Assembly (NCBI RefSeq): GCF_016648105.1
Contig: NZ_JACVVE010000015.1
Coordinates: 1-64,000 of the forward strand
Direction: 5' to 3'
Source: Pseudomonas sp. S31
GTDB taxonomy: Bacteria; Pseudomonadota; Gammaproteobacteria; Pseudomonadales; Pseudomonadaceae
DNA: 64,000 nt
The translations under genes were made by a program, and so were the position numbers. Shown here in pieces: positions 55,705 through 64,000 of this stretch; position 1 is the first letter of the stretch, and the number at the start of each line of letters is the position of its first letter. The notes beneath the pieces are model-generated. The model saw nothing but the letters and a program-made list of their open reading frames with translations. It did not search any database and was not told the origin of the DNA.

Positions 55705-55845
55705 GTGACCTACTCCTTCAGGTAATGGGAGCCGTCAGAATGCGATCTTTCGTCATTTGCCTCTACTGGCAAAAATGCTAGGTCTCCAGCAGTGCGACAC
55801 TGTGCAAGGCTGCCGCTATCAGGAGTGGCAAGGGCGATTTGCCAT

Positions 55846-57201
55846 TCAGCGTTCGCGCAACGCCTCGGTCCGGGCCTTGAGCACCGGCTTGAGCAGGTAA
55901 TCCAGCACGCTTTTCTGCCCGGTGATGATGTCCACCGTGGCGATCATCCCGGGGATGATCAGCAACGGCTTGTTGTCGCCGCCCAGGTGGTTCTTCTCGG
56001 TTCGCACCTGGATCAGGTAGAACGCATTGCCCTTGTCGTCGGTGACGGTGTCGGCGCCGATCAGCTCGAGCTTGGCCTTCAAGCCACCGTAGATGGTGTA
56101 GTCATAGGCGCTGAATTTGACCATCGCCTGCTGCCCAGGGTGCAGGAAGGCGACGTCCTGGGGCCGGACCTTGGCCTCGATCAGCAGGTTGTCCTCGATC
56201 GGCACGATCTCCACCAGGTCGCTGCCCGGCTGCACCACGCCACCGATGGTGTTGACCTTGAGCAGCTTGATGATGCCGCGCACCGGCGACACCACCGTGG
56301 TGCGGTTGACCCGGTCATCGATGGCGATGCTGGTGGCGGTGATCTTCGACAGCTCGGTGCGTTTGTCGTTGAGGTCCTTGGCCGCCTCGGAACGGAAGGT
56401 CGCGTCGGACTCCTGCATCTTGCTCTTGATCTCTGCCACCGCCGCTTCGGCCCGCGGAATCGCCAGGCTGGTGGCGTTGAGCTGACCGCGGGCTTCGACC
56501 GTACGCTGCTTGAGGCGGAGAATTTCCACCGGGGAGATGGCACCCGTGCCCACCAAAGGCGTCGACATGTTCAACTCTTCCTGCAGCAGGCCCAAGGCCG
56601 AGCGGTATTGGTCGACCTTGGAGCGAAACTCGGCCAGCTCCTGGGTCTTCTGGCGCAGTTGCTCGCTGAGGGTTTGTTTCTCGCTGGCCAGCCGGCGCTG
56701 GCGCGAGTCGTACAGGGCCTGTTCGTCCTCGGCCACTTGTGGCGCCTTGCCACGGACTTCGTCCGAAAGCACGAACGACCGGCCTTCCGACTCGGCCGAG
56801 AGCCGCTCGACCTGGGCCATGAGCGCATAGCGGTCGGCCTCGCTCTCGCCTTTGTTCGAGCGGAAGCGGGTGTCGTCCAGGCGCAGCAGCTTGGCGCCTT
56901 TCTCCACCATCTGGCCCTCGCGTACGAACAGTTCGGTGACGATGCCGCCTTCCAGGTTCTGCACCACTTGCACCTTGCTAGAGGGGATCGCCTTGCCTTC
57001 GCCCACGGTCACTTCATCGAGTACCGCCAGGCTGGCCCAGGCCAGTGCGACCAGTAGCAGGATCGCCGCCAGCCATACGGTCAGGCGCGACAGGCGCGGC
57101 GAGTCCTGCAGGGTGGCGCCGGCCAGTTCGGGCATGTAGTCGCGCTCGGCGCTCTTGTCGGCAGCTTGGAAATAGCTGCGCACAGCGTGGCTCAAGGACA
57201 T
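55846..57201 (-). CDS. lapC: HlyD family type I secretion adaptor (LapC-like)
   Basis: The 451-residue membrane-fusion protein has one N-terminal helix (about residues 35-57), a lipoyl-like barrel, long coiled coils (SEKQTLSEQLRQKTQELAEF) and a C-terminal beta-barrel (HLGGDNKPLLIIPGMIATVDI). It links the inner-membrane ABC protein to the TolC channel. It is third in the leftward lapE-lapB-lapC order, 9 bp after lapB. It could instead be the adaptor of a second Lap-type system (MapC, LapJ). Confidence 0.87.
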   Translation of the reverse strand: MSLSHAVRSYFQAADKSAERDYMPELAGATLQDSPRLSRLTVWLAAILLLVALAWASLAVLDEVTVGEGKAIPSSKVQVVQNLEGGIVTELFVREGQMVEKGAKLLRLDDTRFRSNKGESEADRYALMAQVERLSAESEGRSFVLSDEVRGKAPQVAEDEQALYDSRQRRLASEKQTLSEQLRQKTQELAEFRSKVDQYRSALGLLQEELNMSTPLVGTGAISPVEILRLKQRTVEARGQLNATSLAIPRAEAAVAEIKSKMQESDATFRSEAAKDLNDKRTELSKITATSIAIDDRVNRTTVVSPVRGIIKLLKVNTIGGVVQPGSDLVEIVPIEDNLLIEAKVRPQDVAFLHPGQQAMVKFSAYDYTIYGGLKAKLELIGADTVTDDKGNAFYLIQVRTEKNHLGGDNKPLLIIPGMIATVDIITGQKSVLDYLLKPVLKARTEALRER

Positions 57202-57210
57202 GGACTTCTC

Positions 57211-59355
57211 CTACAAGGCCGCGCCGACGCGGCCCTTGCGCAATGCGTCGACGACCGCATCCTTCGGCCCATCGGCGACGATCTTGCCGTTGTCCAGCAC
57301 CAGCAGGCGGTCCACCAGGCTGAGCATCGAGGTGCGGTGGGTCACCAGCAGCAGGGTCTTGCCCGGCACCCAGGCCAGCAGACGCTGGCGCAGTTGGTCC
57401 TCGCTGCTGTTGTCCATGTGGCTGGTGGGTTCGTCGAGGATCAGGATGGGCGGTTCCAGTAGCAGCGCGCGGGCCAGCAGCACGGCTTGGCGCTGACCGC
57501 CCGACAGCAGTTGGCCGCGCTCGCCCACCGGGCGGTCGAAGCCATTGGGGTGTTGCCGGGCCAGCTCGGTGACGCCGGTCAGCTCGGCCACTTCGAGCAT
57601 GCGCGCATCGCTGACGTGGCGGGCGCCGAGGGTGAGGTTGTCGCGCAGGCTGCCGGCCAGCAGCGGCAAATCGTGGGCGACATAGCCGATCTGGCTGCGC
57701 AGGTCGGCGATGTCCAGCTGGCGCAGGTCGAGGTTGTCGAGCAGCACCTGGCCTTCGTCGGGGTGGTGGAAGCCCATCAGCATGCGCGCCAGGGTGCTCT
57801 TGCCCGAGCCGCTGCGGCCGATGATGCCGATGCGTTCGCCAGGCTGGATCGACAGGCTGACGTCCTGCAATGCCGGCGAGGCCTGCCCGGGGTAGCGAAA
57901 GGTGACGTGGCTCAGGGCCAGTGCACCCTTGAGCGTGGTGTGCTCCAGCGCTTGCTGGTCGGCCAGGCGCTCTTGCGGCAGGGCCATCAGCGCGTCGGTG
58001 CTGCGCATGGTCAGTTGGGCTTGCTGGTAGCGGGTGATCAGCCCGGCGATCTGGCCGAGCGGAGCCAGCACGCGGCTGCCGAGCATGTAGCTGGCGACCA
58101 GGGCGCCAACGCTGAGGTTGCCGGCGATGATGCTGTACACCCCGGCGACGATGGTGGCCATGCCGCAGAACTGCTGGATGAACAGCGTGCCATTGCTGGC
58201 CAGTGACGACAGGTTGCGGGCATGGGCATCGAGGCGGGCGATGGCGCCATTGGTGTGTTCCCACTGGTATTGGCGCTCGCTTTCGGCGCCGCAGGCCTTG
58301 AGGGTTTCCAGGCCGCCGAGGGTCTCGATCAGCAGGGCCTGGCGTACCGCGCCCAGGCTCAGGCTTTTCTGCACCGTGTCGCGCAAGCGCACCTGGATGA
58401 ACAGGGCAAAGCCCACCGCCAGTGGGAAGGCAATCAGCGGGATCAGGACCAGCCAGCCGCCCAGCAGGCCGATCACCAGCAGCATCAGCGCGACGAACGG
58501 CAGGTCGATGATGCTGGTGAGGGTCACTGCGGTAAGGAATTCGCGCAGGCCCTGGAAGTCGTGGATGCTCTGGGCGAAGCCGCCGATGGTGGCGGGGCGG
58601 GCTTTCATCGACATCCCGGTGATGCGTTCGAACAACGTAGCGGAGAGGATCAGGTCGGTCTTCTTGCCGGCCTGGTCCAGCAGGTGCGCACGGACCATGC
58701 GCAGCACCAGTTCGAAGGCCGTGCCGATGAACAACCCGGCCACCAATACCCACAACGTCGACAACGCCTGGTTGGGGACCACGCGGTCGTAGGTCTGCAT
58801 CACGAACAGCGGCACCATCAGGCCCAGCAGGTTGATCAGCAGGCTGGCCAGCAAGGCATCGCCATACAGCCAGCGGGAGTGGCGCAGGGTATCGCGGAAC
58901 CAGGCTTCTACCCGTGGCATCAGCGGTGTGCGCAAGTCTTCCAGGGTATGTCGGGGGCGGGCGAACAGGGCGCGGCCAGCGTAGGCCTGCGCCAGCGCCT
59001 CGCGCTCGACCCACTGCTCACCGCCATCGGCCTCGCAGGGCAGGACCAGCGCCCGGCCATCTTCGCCCCAGCGCTGCAGCACGGCGCTGCGGCCATCGTT
59101 GAGCAACAACAGCACCGGCAGGTTGAGCGGCGAAATTTCCGCCAGCGGGCGTTGCAGCACGCGGCCCTGCAACCCGGCCCGGGCTGCCGCCCGCGGCAGC
59201 AGGTCGACACCCAGGCGCTGCTGGGCCAGTGGCAGCCCGCTGCACAGGCTTGCCCTGCTGGCCGGGCGGCCATGCAGGTGACACAGGATCAGCAAGCCGT
59301 CGAGCAACGGGTCATCGACATCCGGGCGCGGTTGCCCGCTTTGCATACTGGTCAC
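57211..59355 (-). CDS. lapB: Type I secretion permease/ATPase (LapB-like)
   Basis: The 714-residue ABC exporter has an N-terminal C39-like domain lacking the catalytic cysteine (about 1-130), used for substrate docking. Six transmembrane helices follow, then the ATPase domain: Walker A IGRSGSGKST near 515, LSGGQRQAVLLARALL, and Walker B ILILDEPTSH. It energises export of the divergent adhesin. It lies 61 bp after lapE. Confidence 0.9.
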   Translation of the reverse strand: MTSMQSGQPRPDVDDPLLDGLLILCHLHGRPASRASLCSGLPLAQQRLGVDLLPRAAARAGLQGRVLQRPLAEISPLNLPVLLLLNDGRSAVLQRWGEDGRALVLPCEADGGEQWVEREALAQAYAGRALFARPRHTLEDLRTPLMPRVEAWFRDTLRHSRWLYGDALLASLLINLLGLMVPLFVMQTYDRVVPNQALSTLWVLVAGLFIGTAFELVLRMVRAHLLDQAGKKTDLILSATLFERITGMSMKARPATIGGFAQSIHDFQGLREFLTAVTLTSIIDLPFVALMLLVIGLLGGWLVLIPLIAFPLAVGFALFIQVRLRDTVQKSLSLGAVRQALLIETLGGLETLKACGAESERQYQWEHTNGAIARLDAHARNLSSLASNGTLFIQQFCGMATIVAGVYSIIAGNLSVGALVASYMLGSRVLAPLGQIAGLITRYQQAQLTMRSTDALMALPQERLADQQALEHTTLKGALALSHVTFRYPGQASPALQDVSLSIQPGERIGIIGRSGSGKSTLARMLMGFHHPDEGQVLLDNLDLRQLDIADLRSQIGYVAHDLPLLAGSLRDNLTLGARHVSDARMLEVAELTGVTELARQHPNGFDRPVGERGQLLSGGQRQAVLLARALLLEPPILILDEPTSHMDNSSEDQLRQRLLAWVPGKTLLLVTHRTSMLSLVDRLLVLDNGKIVADGPKDAVVDALRKGRVGAAL

Positions 59356-59416
59356 GATGGCCTACTCCGCCACGGTGGATGGGGGACTGCTAGCAGTGCC
59401 AGAAGCAGTGCGCGGC

Positions 59417-60790
59417 TCAGCGCATCTCAGGCAACTGTGCCTGGGTACGCACATCGGTCTTGGCGATGGCCTCGGGCGGCAGGGAAATGCGCTGCTTGCT
59501 CAGCAGCTCCCCCATGGTCGCCAGCACCCGGTACATCGAGAACTCTTCGGTGTAGCGGACTTCGGTGTAGCGGCGATTGGCGTTGTATAGCTCGTTTTCG
59601 CTGTCGAGCACATCGAGCAGGGTACGCTGGCCCAGGCCGAACTGGTCCTGGTAGGCGCCACGTACGCGCTGGGTGGTCTCGGCGTATTCGCGGGCGGTCG
59701 GGGTCTGTTTGCGCGCGTTGTTCATGGCATTCCAGGCCAGGCTGAGGTTCTCGGTCAGCTCGCGCAGGGCGTTGTTGCGGATGTCCATGGCCTGGTTGAT
59801 CTTGTGCGCATCGGACTGCAGGCGGGCCTTGTCGCTGCCGCCGCGGAACAGGTTGTAACTGAGCTCGACGCCGGCCTGCCAGTCGTTGTTGGCGTGTCCG
59901 CGTTCACCGCCGATGTTGTTGTTGGCGCCGGTGGCCAGCACCGCATCCAGGCGGGGGTAGAAGGGCGACTTGGCCACTTCGTACTGTTGCTCTGCTGCAT
60001 TCACGTCGGCCTGGGCGGACTTCAGGTAGGGATTGTTCTCGCGCATGCCCTGGCGTGCTTCGTCCAGGTTGGCGGGCATCTGCGGCTGGATCGACTGCGG
60101 CGCTTCCAGCTCGTCGGGTACGCGGCCGATCACGCTATAGAAGTTGGCCTCGGCGTCGGCCAGGTCGACCTCGGCGGTGTCCAGGTTGTTTTCCGCCAGG
60201 GCGCGACGGGCGGTGGACTGGTCGAGGTCGGCGTTGCTGCCGACGCCGCGTTCGCTGCGCAGGCCGATCTGGTCGTTGACGCGCAGGTGCGCCTGCAGGT
60301 TGTTCTTGGCCAGGGTCACCAATTCGCGGCGTTTGAGCACTTCCAGGTACACCTCGATGGCGCGTAGGGCGACGTCCTGGGCGATGGCCTGGGTGTAGTA
60401 GGCCCGGGAGGTGGCCACGGCTTCGGTACGGCCGACTTCGTTGGCGGTGTTGAAACCGTCGAAGATCATCTGCCGCAGGCGCAGTTCGGACTGGGTGTAA
60501 TTGAGGGTTTCCTTGTTGTGGTTGCGCGTGCCATCGGCGTTCAGGCCTCGGGTGTTGAGGTTGTCCGAACGCTGGCGACCGTAGCCTGCGACCAGGTCGA
60601 CGGTCGGGTAGTAGCCACCGCGCGCGAACTTCACATCCTCGTCGGCCGACAGCGTGCTGTTGCGATTGGAGCTGATCTGCGGGTGGTAGTCCACGGCGCT
60701 TTGCACCGCCTCGGTAATCGACATCGCCTGGGCGTTGGCGCACGTCATCGCCAACAGAATCGCACTGGTGAGTGGGGTGAGCGCGCGCAT
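59417..60790 (-). CDS. lapE: TolC family outer-membrane channel (LapE-like)
   Basis: The product has about 457 residues from the ATG near 60790 (signal peptide MRALTPLTSAILLAMTCANA). The frame is open upstream to 60907, but those codons do not fit a signal peptide. TolC features include TEAVQSAVDYHPQISSNRNS and GQRTLLDVLDSENELYNANR (helical hairpin repeats). It forms the exit duct and, in LapA systems, holds the retained adhesin. It is first in the operon and corresponds in position to the agglutination protein gene of P. putida. Confidence 0.88.
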   Translation of the reverse strand: MRALTPLTSAILLAMTCANAQAMSITEAVQSAVDYHPQISSNRNSTLSADEDVKFARGGYYPTVDLVAGYGRQRSDNLNTRGLNADGTRNHNKETLNYTQSELRLRQMIFDGFNTANEVGRTEAVATSRAYYTQAIAQDVALRAIEVYLEVLKRRELVTLAKNNLQAHLRVNDQIGLRSERGVGSNADLDQSTARRALAENNLDTAEVDLADAEANFYSVIGRVPDELEAPQSIQPQMPANLDEARQGMRENNPYLKSAQADVNAAEQQYEVAKSPFYPRLDAVLATGANNNIGGERGHANNDWQAGVELSYNLFRGGSDKARLQSDAHKINQAMDIRNNALRELTENLSLAWNAMNNARKQTPTAREYAETTQRVRGAYQDQFGLGQRTLLDVLDSENELYNANRRYTEVRYTEEFSMYRVLATMGELLSKQRISLPPEAIAKTDVRTQAQLPEMR

Positions 60791-60842
60791 GGGGTACTTC
60801 TCCCTGATATGCAAAGTGTCGGTGTGTCGCTTTCTTTGTTTC

Positions 60843-60856
60843 GCCAAAAAATTGGC
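60843..60856. promoter_or_regulatory. AT-rich palindrome upstream of lapE (FleQ-box-like)
   Basis: GCCAAAAAATTGGC lies 53 bp before the lapE start. It differs by one base from the motif at 61102 and resembles the FleQ box GTCAATAAATTGAC. The whole 60791-61273 gap is AT-rich and holds no gene. Confidence 0.45.
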
Positions 60857-61101
60857 GATATTTATCATCAAAACCGTTTCAGGTTTGTAACAAGGAGCTA
60901 AGAACATTTCCGGCGCGAGCTAAGAAGAATTTCTCATAAGCCATATGCGAAAAAAAACTTATGCGGTCTATGGAAAGCAGGACATTGTTTCCTTCAAGTG
61001 ATTTGAAAAACCGCTACAGCAGGCGCGTTTCAAGGATCTTGGAAAGTTCCAGATTTTTTACAGCTAGGGACAGGGATAGGCAGGAAAAAGCGAATTTTGG
61101 C

Positions 61102-61115
61102 GACAAAAAATTGGC
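61102..61115. promoter_or_regulatory. Second FleQ-box-like motif upstream of the adhesin gene
   Basis: GACAAAAAATTGGC lies 158 bp before the adhesin start codon. By hand count it matches 11 of 14 bases of the FleQ consensus GTCAATAAATTGAC. Confidence 0.45.
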
Positions 61116-61273
61116 ATGACTGAACGGTCGTTGATTGAATCGCTATCGCCAAGATGGATATTTCGGGGAGCTGGTGTCTCGTTTTCGAGGCAGTCGAATA
61201 CCCGACCACGCCTGAGCTTTCTTCCCCTGTCCGAGTTGTGGAAAAACCCATTGGTGAGGGGAGGCGTTGGATC

Positions 61274-64000
61274 ATGGCTAAGTTGATTGGTGTGGTCGGC
61301 AAGGTGATCGGCGAAGTGTTTGCGGTTGGCAGCGATGGCAGCCGTCGGCCCTTGGTGGAAGGCGATCGCGTATACGCGGGCGAGCAGGTCGAAACCGGCA
61401 GCGCCGGTGCCGTGGCGGTCCACCTGGACAACGGCAGCGAGTTGACCCTGGGGCGCGATAGCCGCCTGGAGATGGCCCCCAACCTGCTGGCCAACCAGGC
61501 CCCGCACGTGCAGGTTGCCGACCTGGCTCCCACCGATGCGCAGCTCAGCGATGTCGAGAAACTCCAGCAAGCCATCGCCGCCGGCCAGGACCCTAGCCAG
61601 GTGGCCGAGGCGACTGCGGCGGGCCCGACCGGCAACAGTGCCGCTGGCGGCCAGGGCGGTGGCCACAGCTTCGTGATGCTGAGCGAAGTGGGGGGGCGCG
61701 TAGACCCGCAGATCGGCTTCCCCACCGCAGGCTTCAACGGCATACCTGAGCTGGCCAGCCGCGAGATTGGTGGCCTCGATCCCAGCAACGACGACATCGT
61801 GCAGCCACCGACCCCTCCTGGGACGGACCATCCCGTTACCCTGGAAGGGCTGGATGTCAGCCCGAGCGAGTTGACCCTCGACGAGGCCAACCTGTCCCTG
61901 GGGTCGGCCAGCAACCCGGCGGCGCTCACCCAGCTGGGCAGCTTCACCGTGGTGGCCGAGGACGGGGTGTTCAACCTCAGCGTAGGCGGCATCAACGTGG
62001 TGACGGCTGGCGTGGTCACCGGCGTCGGCCAGTCCATCACCACCGCCTTGGGCAACACCCTGACCATCACCGGCTACAACCCGGCAACCGGCGTAGTGAG
62101 CTACAGCTACACCCTCAACGGCGCCGAGCAGCACGCCAGTGGTGGCGATACCAATAGCTTGGGCGAGCACTTCCCGGTGCTGGTCAGCGACAGCGACGGT
62201 GACGTCGCGCAAGGGTCGCTGGATGTGACGATCCGTGACGACGTGCCCAAGGCCGTGAATGACACCAACGCCGTGACTGCCACCGAGCAGCACACCGAAC
62301 TGACCGGCAACGTACTGACCAACGATGTGCAAGGCGCCGACCGCGTGGCGGGCGGGCCGGTGGTGGCCGGTACCTTCACCGGTACCTATGGCACCCTGGT
62401 GCTGGCAGCCGACGGTTCCTACACCTATACCCTCAACACCAACGACCCGGACTTCAAGAATCTCGGCGGTGGCGGTAGCGGTACGGAGACCTTCACCTAC
62501 ACGATCAAGGACGCCGATGGCGATACCAGCAAGGCGACGCTGACCCTGAACGTCAACAACCTCGACGACACGGTCACCCTCGACGGCCTCAATGTGCAGG
62601 GCGGTGAATTGACCGTCTACGAGAAGAACCTCGCCGACGGCAGCGCGCCGAACGAGAGCGCCCTGACCCAGCAGGGCACCTTCAAGGTCACCGCCCCCGA
62701 TGGCCTGCAGAGCTTGAGCGTGGGCGGTATCGCGGTGGTCAGCAATGGCGTGGCGGCCGGCTTCCCGCAGTCGATCACCACCGCTGCCGGCAATACCTTG
62801 ACCGTGACCGGTTACAACCCGACCACTGGCGTGGTGAGCTACAGCTATACCCTGGTAGGCAACGATAACCACCCGACGGGTGGCGATGCCAACAGCATCA
62901 GCGAACAGTTCAGCGTGATCGCCAAGGACGTGGATGGCGATACCCGCAGCGCTACCTTGGATGTGAACATCGTCGATGACGTGCCCAAGGCAGTGAATGA
63001 CAGCAACGCCGTGACTGCCACCGAGCAGCACACCGAACTGACCGGCAACGTACTGACCAACGATGTGCAAGGCGCCGACCGCGTGGCGGGCGGGCCGGTG
63101 GTGGCCGGCACCTTCACCGGTACCTATGGCACCCTGGTGCTGGCAGCCGACGGTTCCTACACCTATACCCTGAACAGCAACGACCCGGACTTCAAGAATC
63201 TCGGTGGTGGCGGTAGCGGTACGGAGACCTTCACCTACACGATCAAGGATGCCGACGGCGATACCAGCAAGGCGACGCTGACCCTGAACGTGAGCAATCT
63301 CGATGACCCGGTCACCCTCGAAGGCCTGGACGTGAAGGGCGGCGAACTGACCGTGTACGAGAAGAACCTCGCCGACGGCAGCGCGCCTAACGAGAGTGCC
63401 CTGACCCAGCAGGGCACCTTCAAGGTCACCGCCCCCGATGGCCTGCAAAGCCTGAGCGTCGGCGGCATCACGGTGGTCAGCAATGGCGCGGCGGTGGGCT
63501 TCCCGCAGTCGATCACCACCCCTGAAGGCAACACCCTGACCGTGACCGGCTACAACCCGAGCACCGGCGTGGTGAGCTACAGCTACACCCTGGTGGATAA
63601 CGAAAGTCATCCGACCGGCGACGGCATTAACAGCATCAGCGAACAGTTCAGCGTGATCGCCAAGGACGTGGACGGCGATACCCGCACCGGTACCCTGGAC
63701 GTCAACATCGTCGACGACGTGCCGCAGGCCAACCCGGACAGCGACAGCGTGGTCGAGGGCGGTACGGTATCGGGCAACGTCTTCCTCAACGACAAGATGG
63801 GCGCCGACCAGGTCGCCAGCAGCAACGTCGTGGTGGGTGCGCGTGCAGGTTCCGACACTTCGACCTCGGCCATCGGCAACCTCAATACCGACATCGTAGG
63901 CAAGTACGGCACCCTGACCATCGATGCGGCGGGTAACGCGGTCTATCACGCCAACCCGAACAGCGTGCTGCCCGCAGGTGCCACCGATGTGTTCGTCTAT
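61274..64000 (+). CDS. LapA-type giant adhesin, 5' part (retention module protein)
   Basis: The frame is open for 909 codons and runs off the window. The ATG at 61274 has GGGGAGG nine bases upstream. Residues 1-113 form the retention module (MAKLIGVVGKVIGEVFAVGS); TAAG at 114-117 is a LapG-type cleavage site, followed by the Gly-rich GGQGGGHSFVML. From about residue 188 come tandem 246-residue repeats of the T1SS-143/VCBS type. The adhesin would be exported by the divergent LapEBC-like system, held in the outer membrane by its N-terminus, and released by a periplasmic protease when c-di-GMP is low. LapG and LapD are not in the window. LapA, LapF and MapA are all possible identities. Confidence 0.87.
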   Translation, partial: MAKLIGVVGKVIGEVFAVGSDGSRRPLVEGDRVYAGEQVETGSAGAVAVHLDNGSELTLGRDSRLEMAPNLLANQAPHVQVADLAPTDAQLSDVEKLQQAIAAGQDPSQVAEATAAGPTGNSAAGGQGGGHSFVMLSEVGGRVDPQIGFPTAGFNGIPELASREIGGLDPSNDDIVQPPTPPGTDHPVTLEGLDVSPSELTLDEANLSLGSASNPAALTQLGSFTVVAEDGVFNLSVGGINVVTAGVVTGVGQSITTALGNTLTITGYNPATGVVSYSYTLNGAEQHASGGDTNSLGEHFPVLVSDSDGDVAQGSLDVTIRDDVPKAVNDTNAVTATEQHTELTGNVLTNDVQGADRVAGGPVVAGTFTGTYGTLVLAADGSYTYTLNTNDPDFKNLGGGGSGTETFTYTIKDADGDTSKATLTLNVNNLDDTVTLDGLNVQGGELTVYEKNLADGSAPNESALTQQGTFKVTAPDGLQSLSVGGIAVVSNGVAAGFPQSITTAAGNTLTVTGYNPTTGVVSYSYTLVGNDNHPTGGDANSISEQFSVIAKDVDGDTRSATLDVNIVDDVPKAVNDSNAVTATEQHTELTGNVLTNDVQGADRVAGGPVVAGTFTGTYGTLVLAADGSYTYTLNSNDPDFKNLGGGGSGTETFTYTIKDADGDTSKATLTLNVSNLDDPVTLEGLDVKGGELTVYEKNLADGSAPNESALTQQGTFKVTAPDGLQSLSVGGITVVSNGAAVGFPQSITTPEGNTLTVTGYNPSTGVVSYSYTLVDNESHPTGDGINSISEQFSVIAKDVDGDTRTGTLDVNIVDDVPQANPDSDSVVEGGTVSGNVFLNDKMGADQVASSNVVVGARAGSDTSTSAIGNLNTDIVGKYGTLTIDAAGNAVYHANPNSVLPAGATDVFVY
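61835..64000 (+). repeat. 738-bp tandem repeats in the adhesin gene
   Basis: Units start at GTTACC (61835) and GTCACC (62573 and 63311), with an exact 738-bp period (246 codons). Unit 3 is cut by the window and departs from the pattern after about 63720. The second halves of units 1 and 2 are almost identical in DNA (about 62241-62572 and 62979-63310). Confidence 0.9.

Noticed and set aside
61064-63949. A 961-codon open frame on the minus strand
   Set aside because: It is antisense to the adhesin. Its low-complexity repeats (GVGHHA-like) arise from the GC-biased repeats of the real gene, which has the retention module and ribosome-binding site.
61835-64000. Regular repeats that could be taken for a CRISPR array or satellite
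   Set aside because: The period is 738 bp, in frame, and encodes adhesin repeat domains. There are no short repeats with unique spacers and no cas genes.

Overview
The window is about 64 kb of a high-GC Gammaproteobacterium, almost certainly a member of the Pseudomonas putida group. The evidence is the gene content (aceK, the fadD2-fadD1 pair beside phaJ1, guanidinobutyrase with its LysR regulator, a DUF2790 protein, a Lap-type adhesin locus) and the many REP palindromes of the P. putida kind built on a TTCGCGGGCAAGCCCGC core. From memory of strain KT2440, the order from aceK through fadD/phaJ, hrpA, the FabH-like gene, gbuA and aer to the TolC gene looks broadly colinear with that chromosome. 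I read most of the window as core genome with small insertions. No rRNA, tRNA, CRISPR array, prophage or transposase gene was seen.

Layout. 0-8.4 kb: aceK, a lipoprotein, a CvfB-like S1 protein, a secreted beta-helix protein, CsbD, YihY and peptide deformylase. 8.5-11.6 kb: a DUF2790 protein, then a four-gene module of three small stand-alone domains and an ECF42-type sigma factor. 11.6-17 kb: fatty-acid activation and PHA precursor supply (phaJ1, a lysophospholipase-like hydrolase, fadD2, fadD1). 17-20 kb: a glutamylated polyamine catabolic pair (puuB- and puuA-like). 20-28 kb: hrpA, a FabH-like synthase, a porin and a FemAB-like acyltransferase. 28-34 kb: a chemoreceptor and a leftward LysR-hydrolase-cyclophilin-ABC exporter operon. 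34-37 kb: azoR and two permeases.

37.2-38.9 kb is the one clear accessory patch. It looks poorer in G+C and holds a toxin-like nuclease-domain ORF with no good start codon, plus decayed gene pieces carrying a duplicated 72-bp segment. It is bounded by REP elements. 39-48 kb: a mechanosensitive channel, a DEAD-box helicase, an SDR-EutH-LuxR cluster, two exporters and regulators. 48.9-49.2 kb: a compact anaerobic locus with a perfect Anr/FNR box, a 42-residue ORF and a terminator, matching the PA1414/SicX locus of P. aeruginosa. 49-55 kb: symporter, gbuA/gbuR, the aerotaxis receptor and a DTW protein.

55.8-64 kb: a complete type I secretion operon (TolC, ABC, HlyD) transcribed leftwards, divergent from the 5' end of a giant LapA-type adhesin that runs off the window. 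The adhesin carries the N-terminal retention module, a TAAG LapG-type cleavage site and 738-bp tandem repeats. Two near-identical AT-rich palindromes in the shared promoter region look like binding sites for a common regulator, perhaps FleQ.
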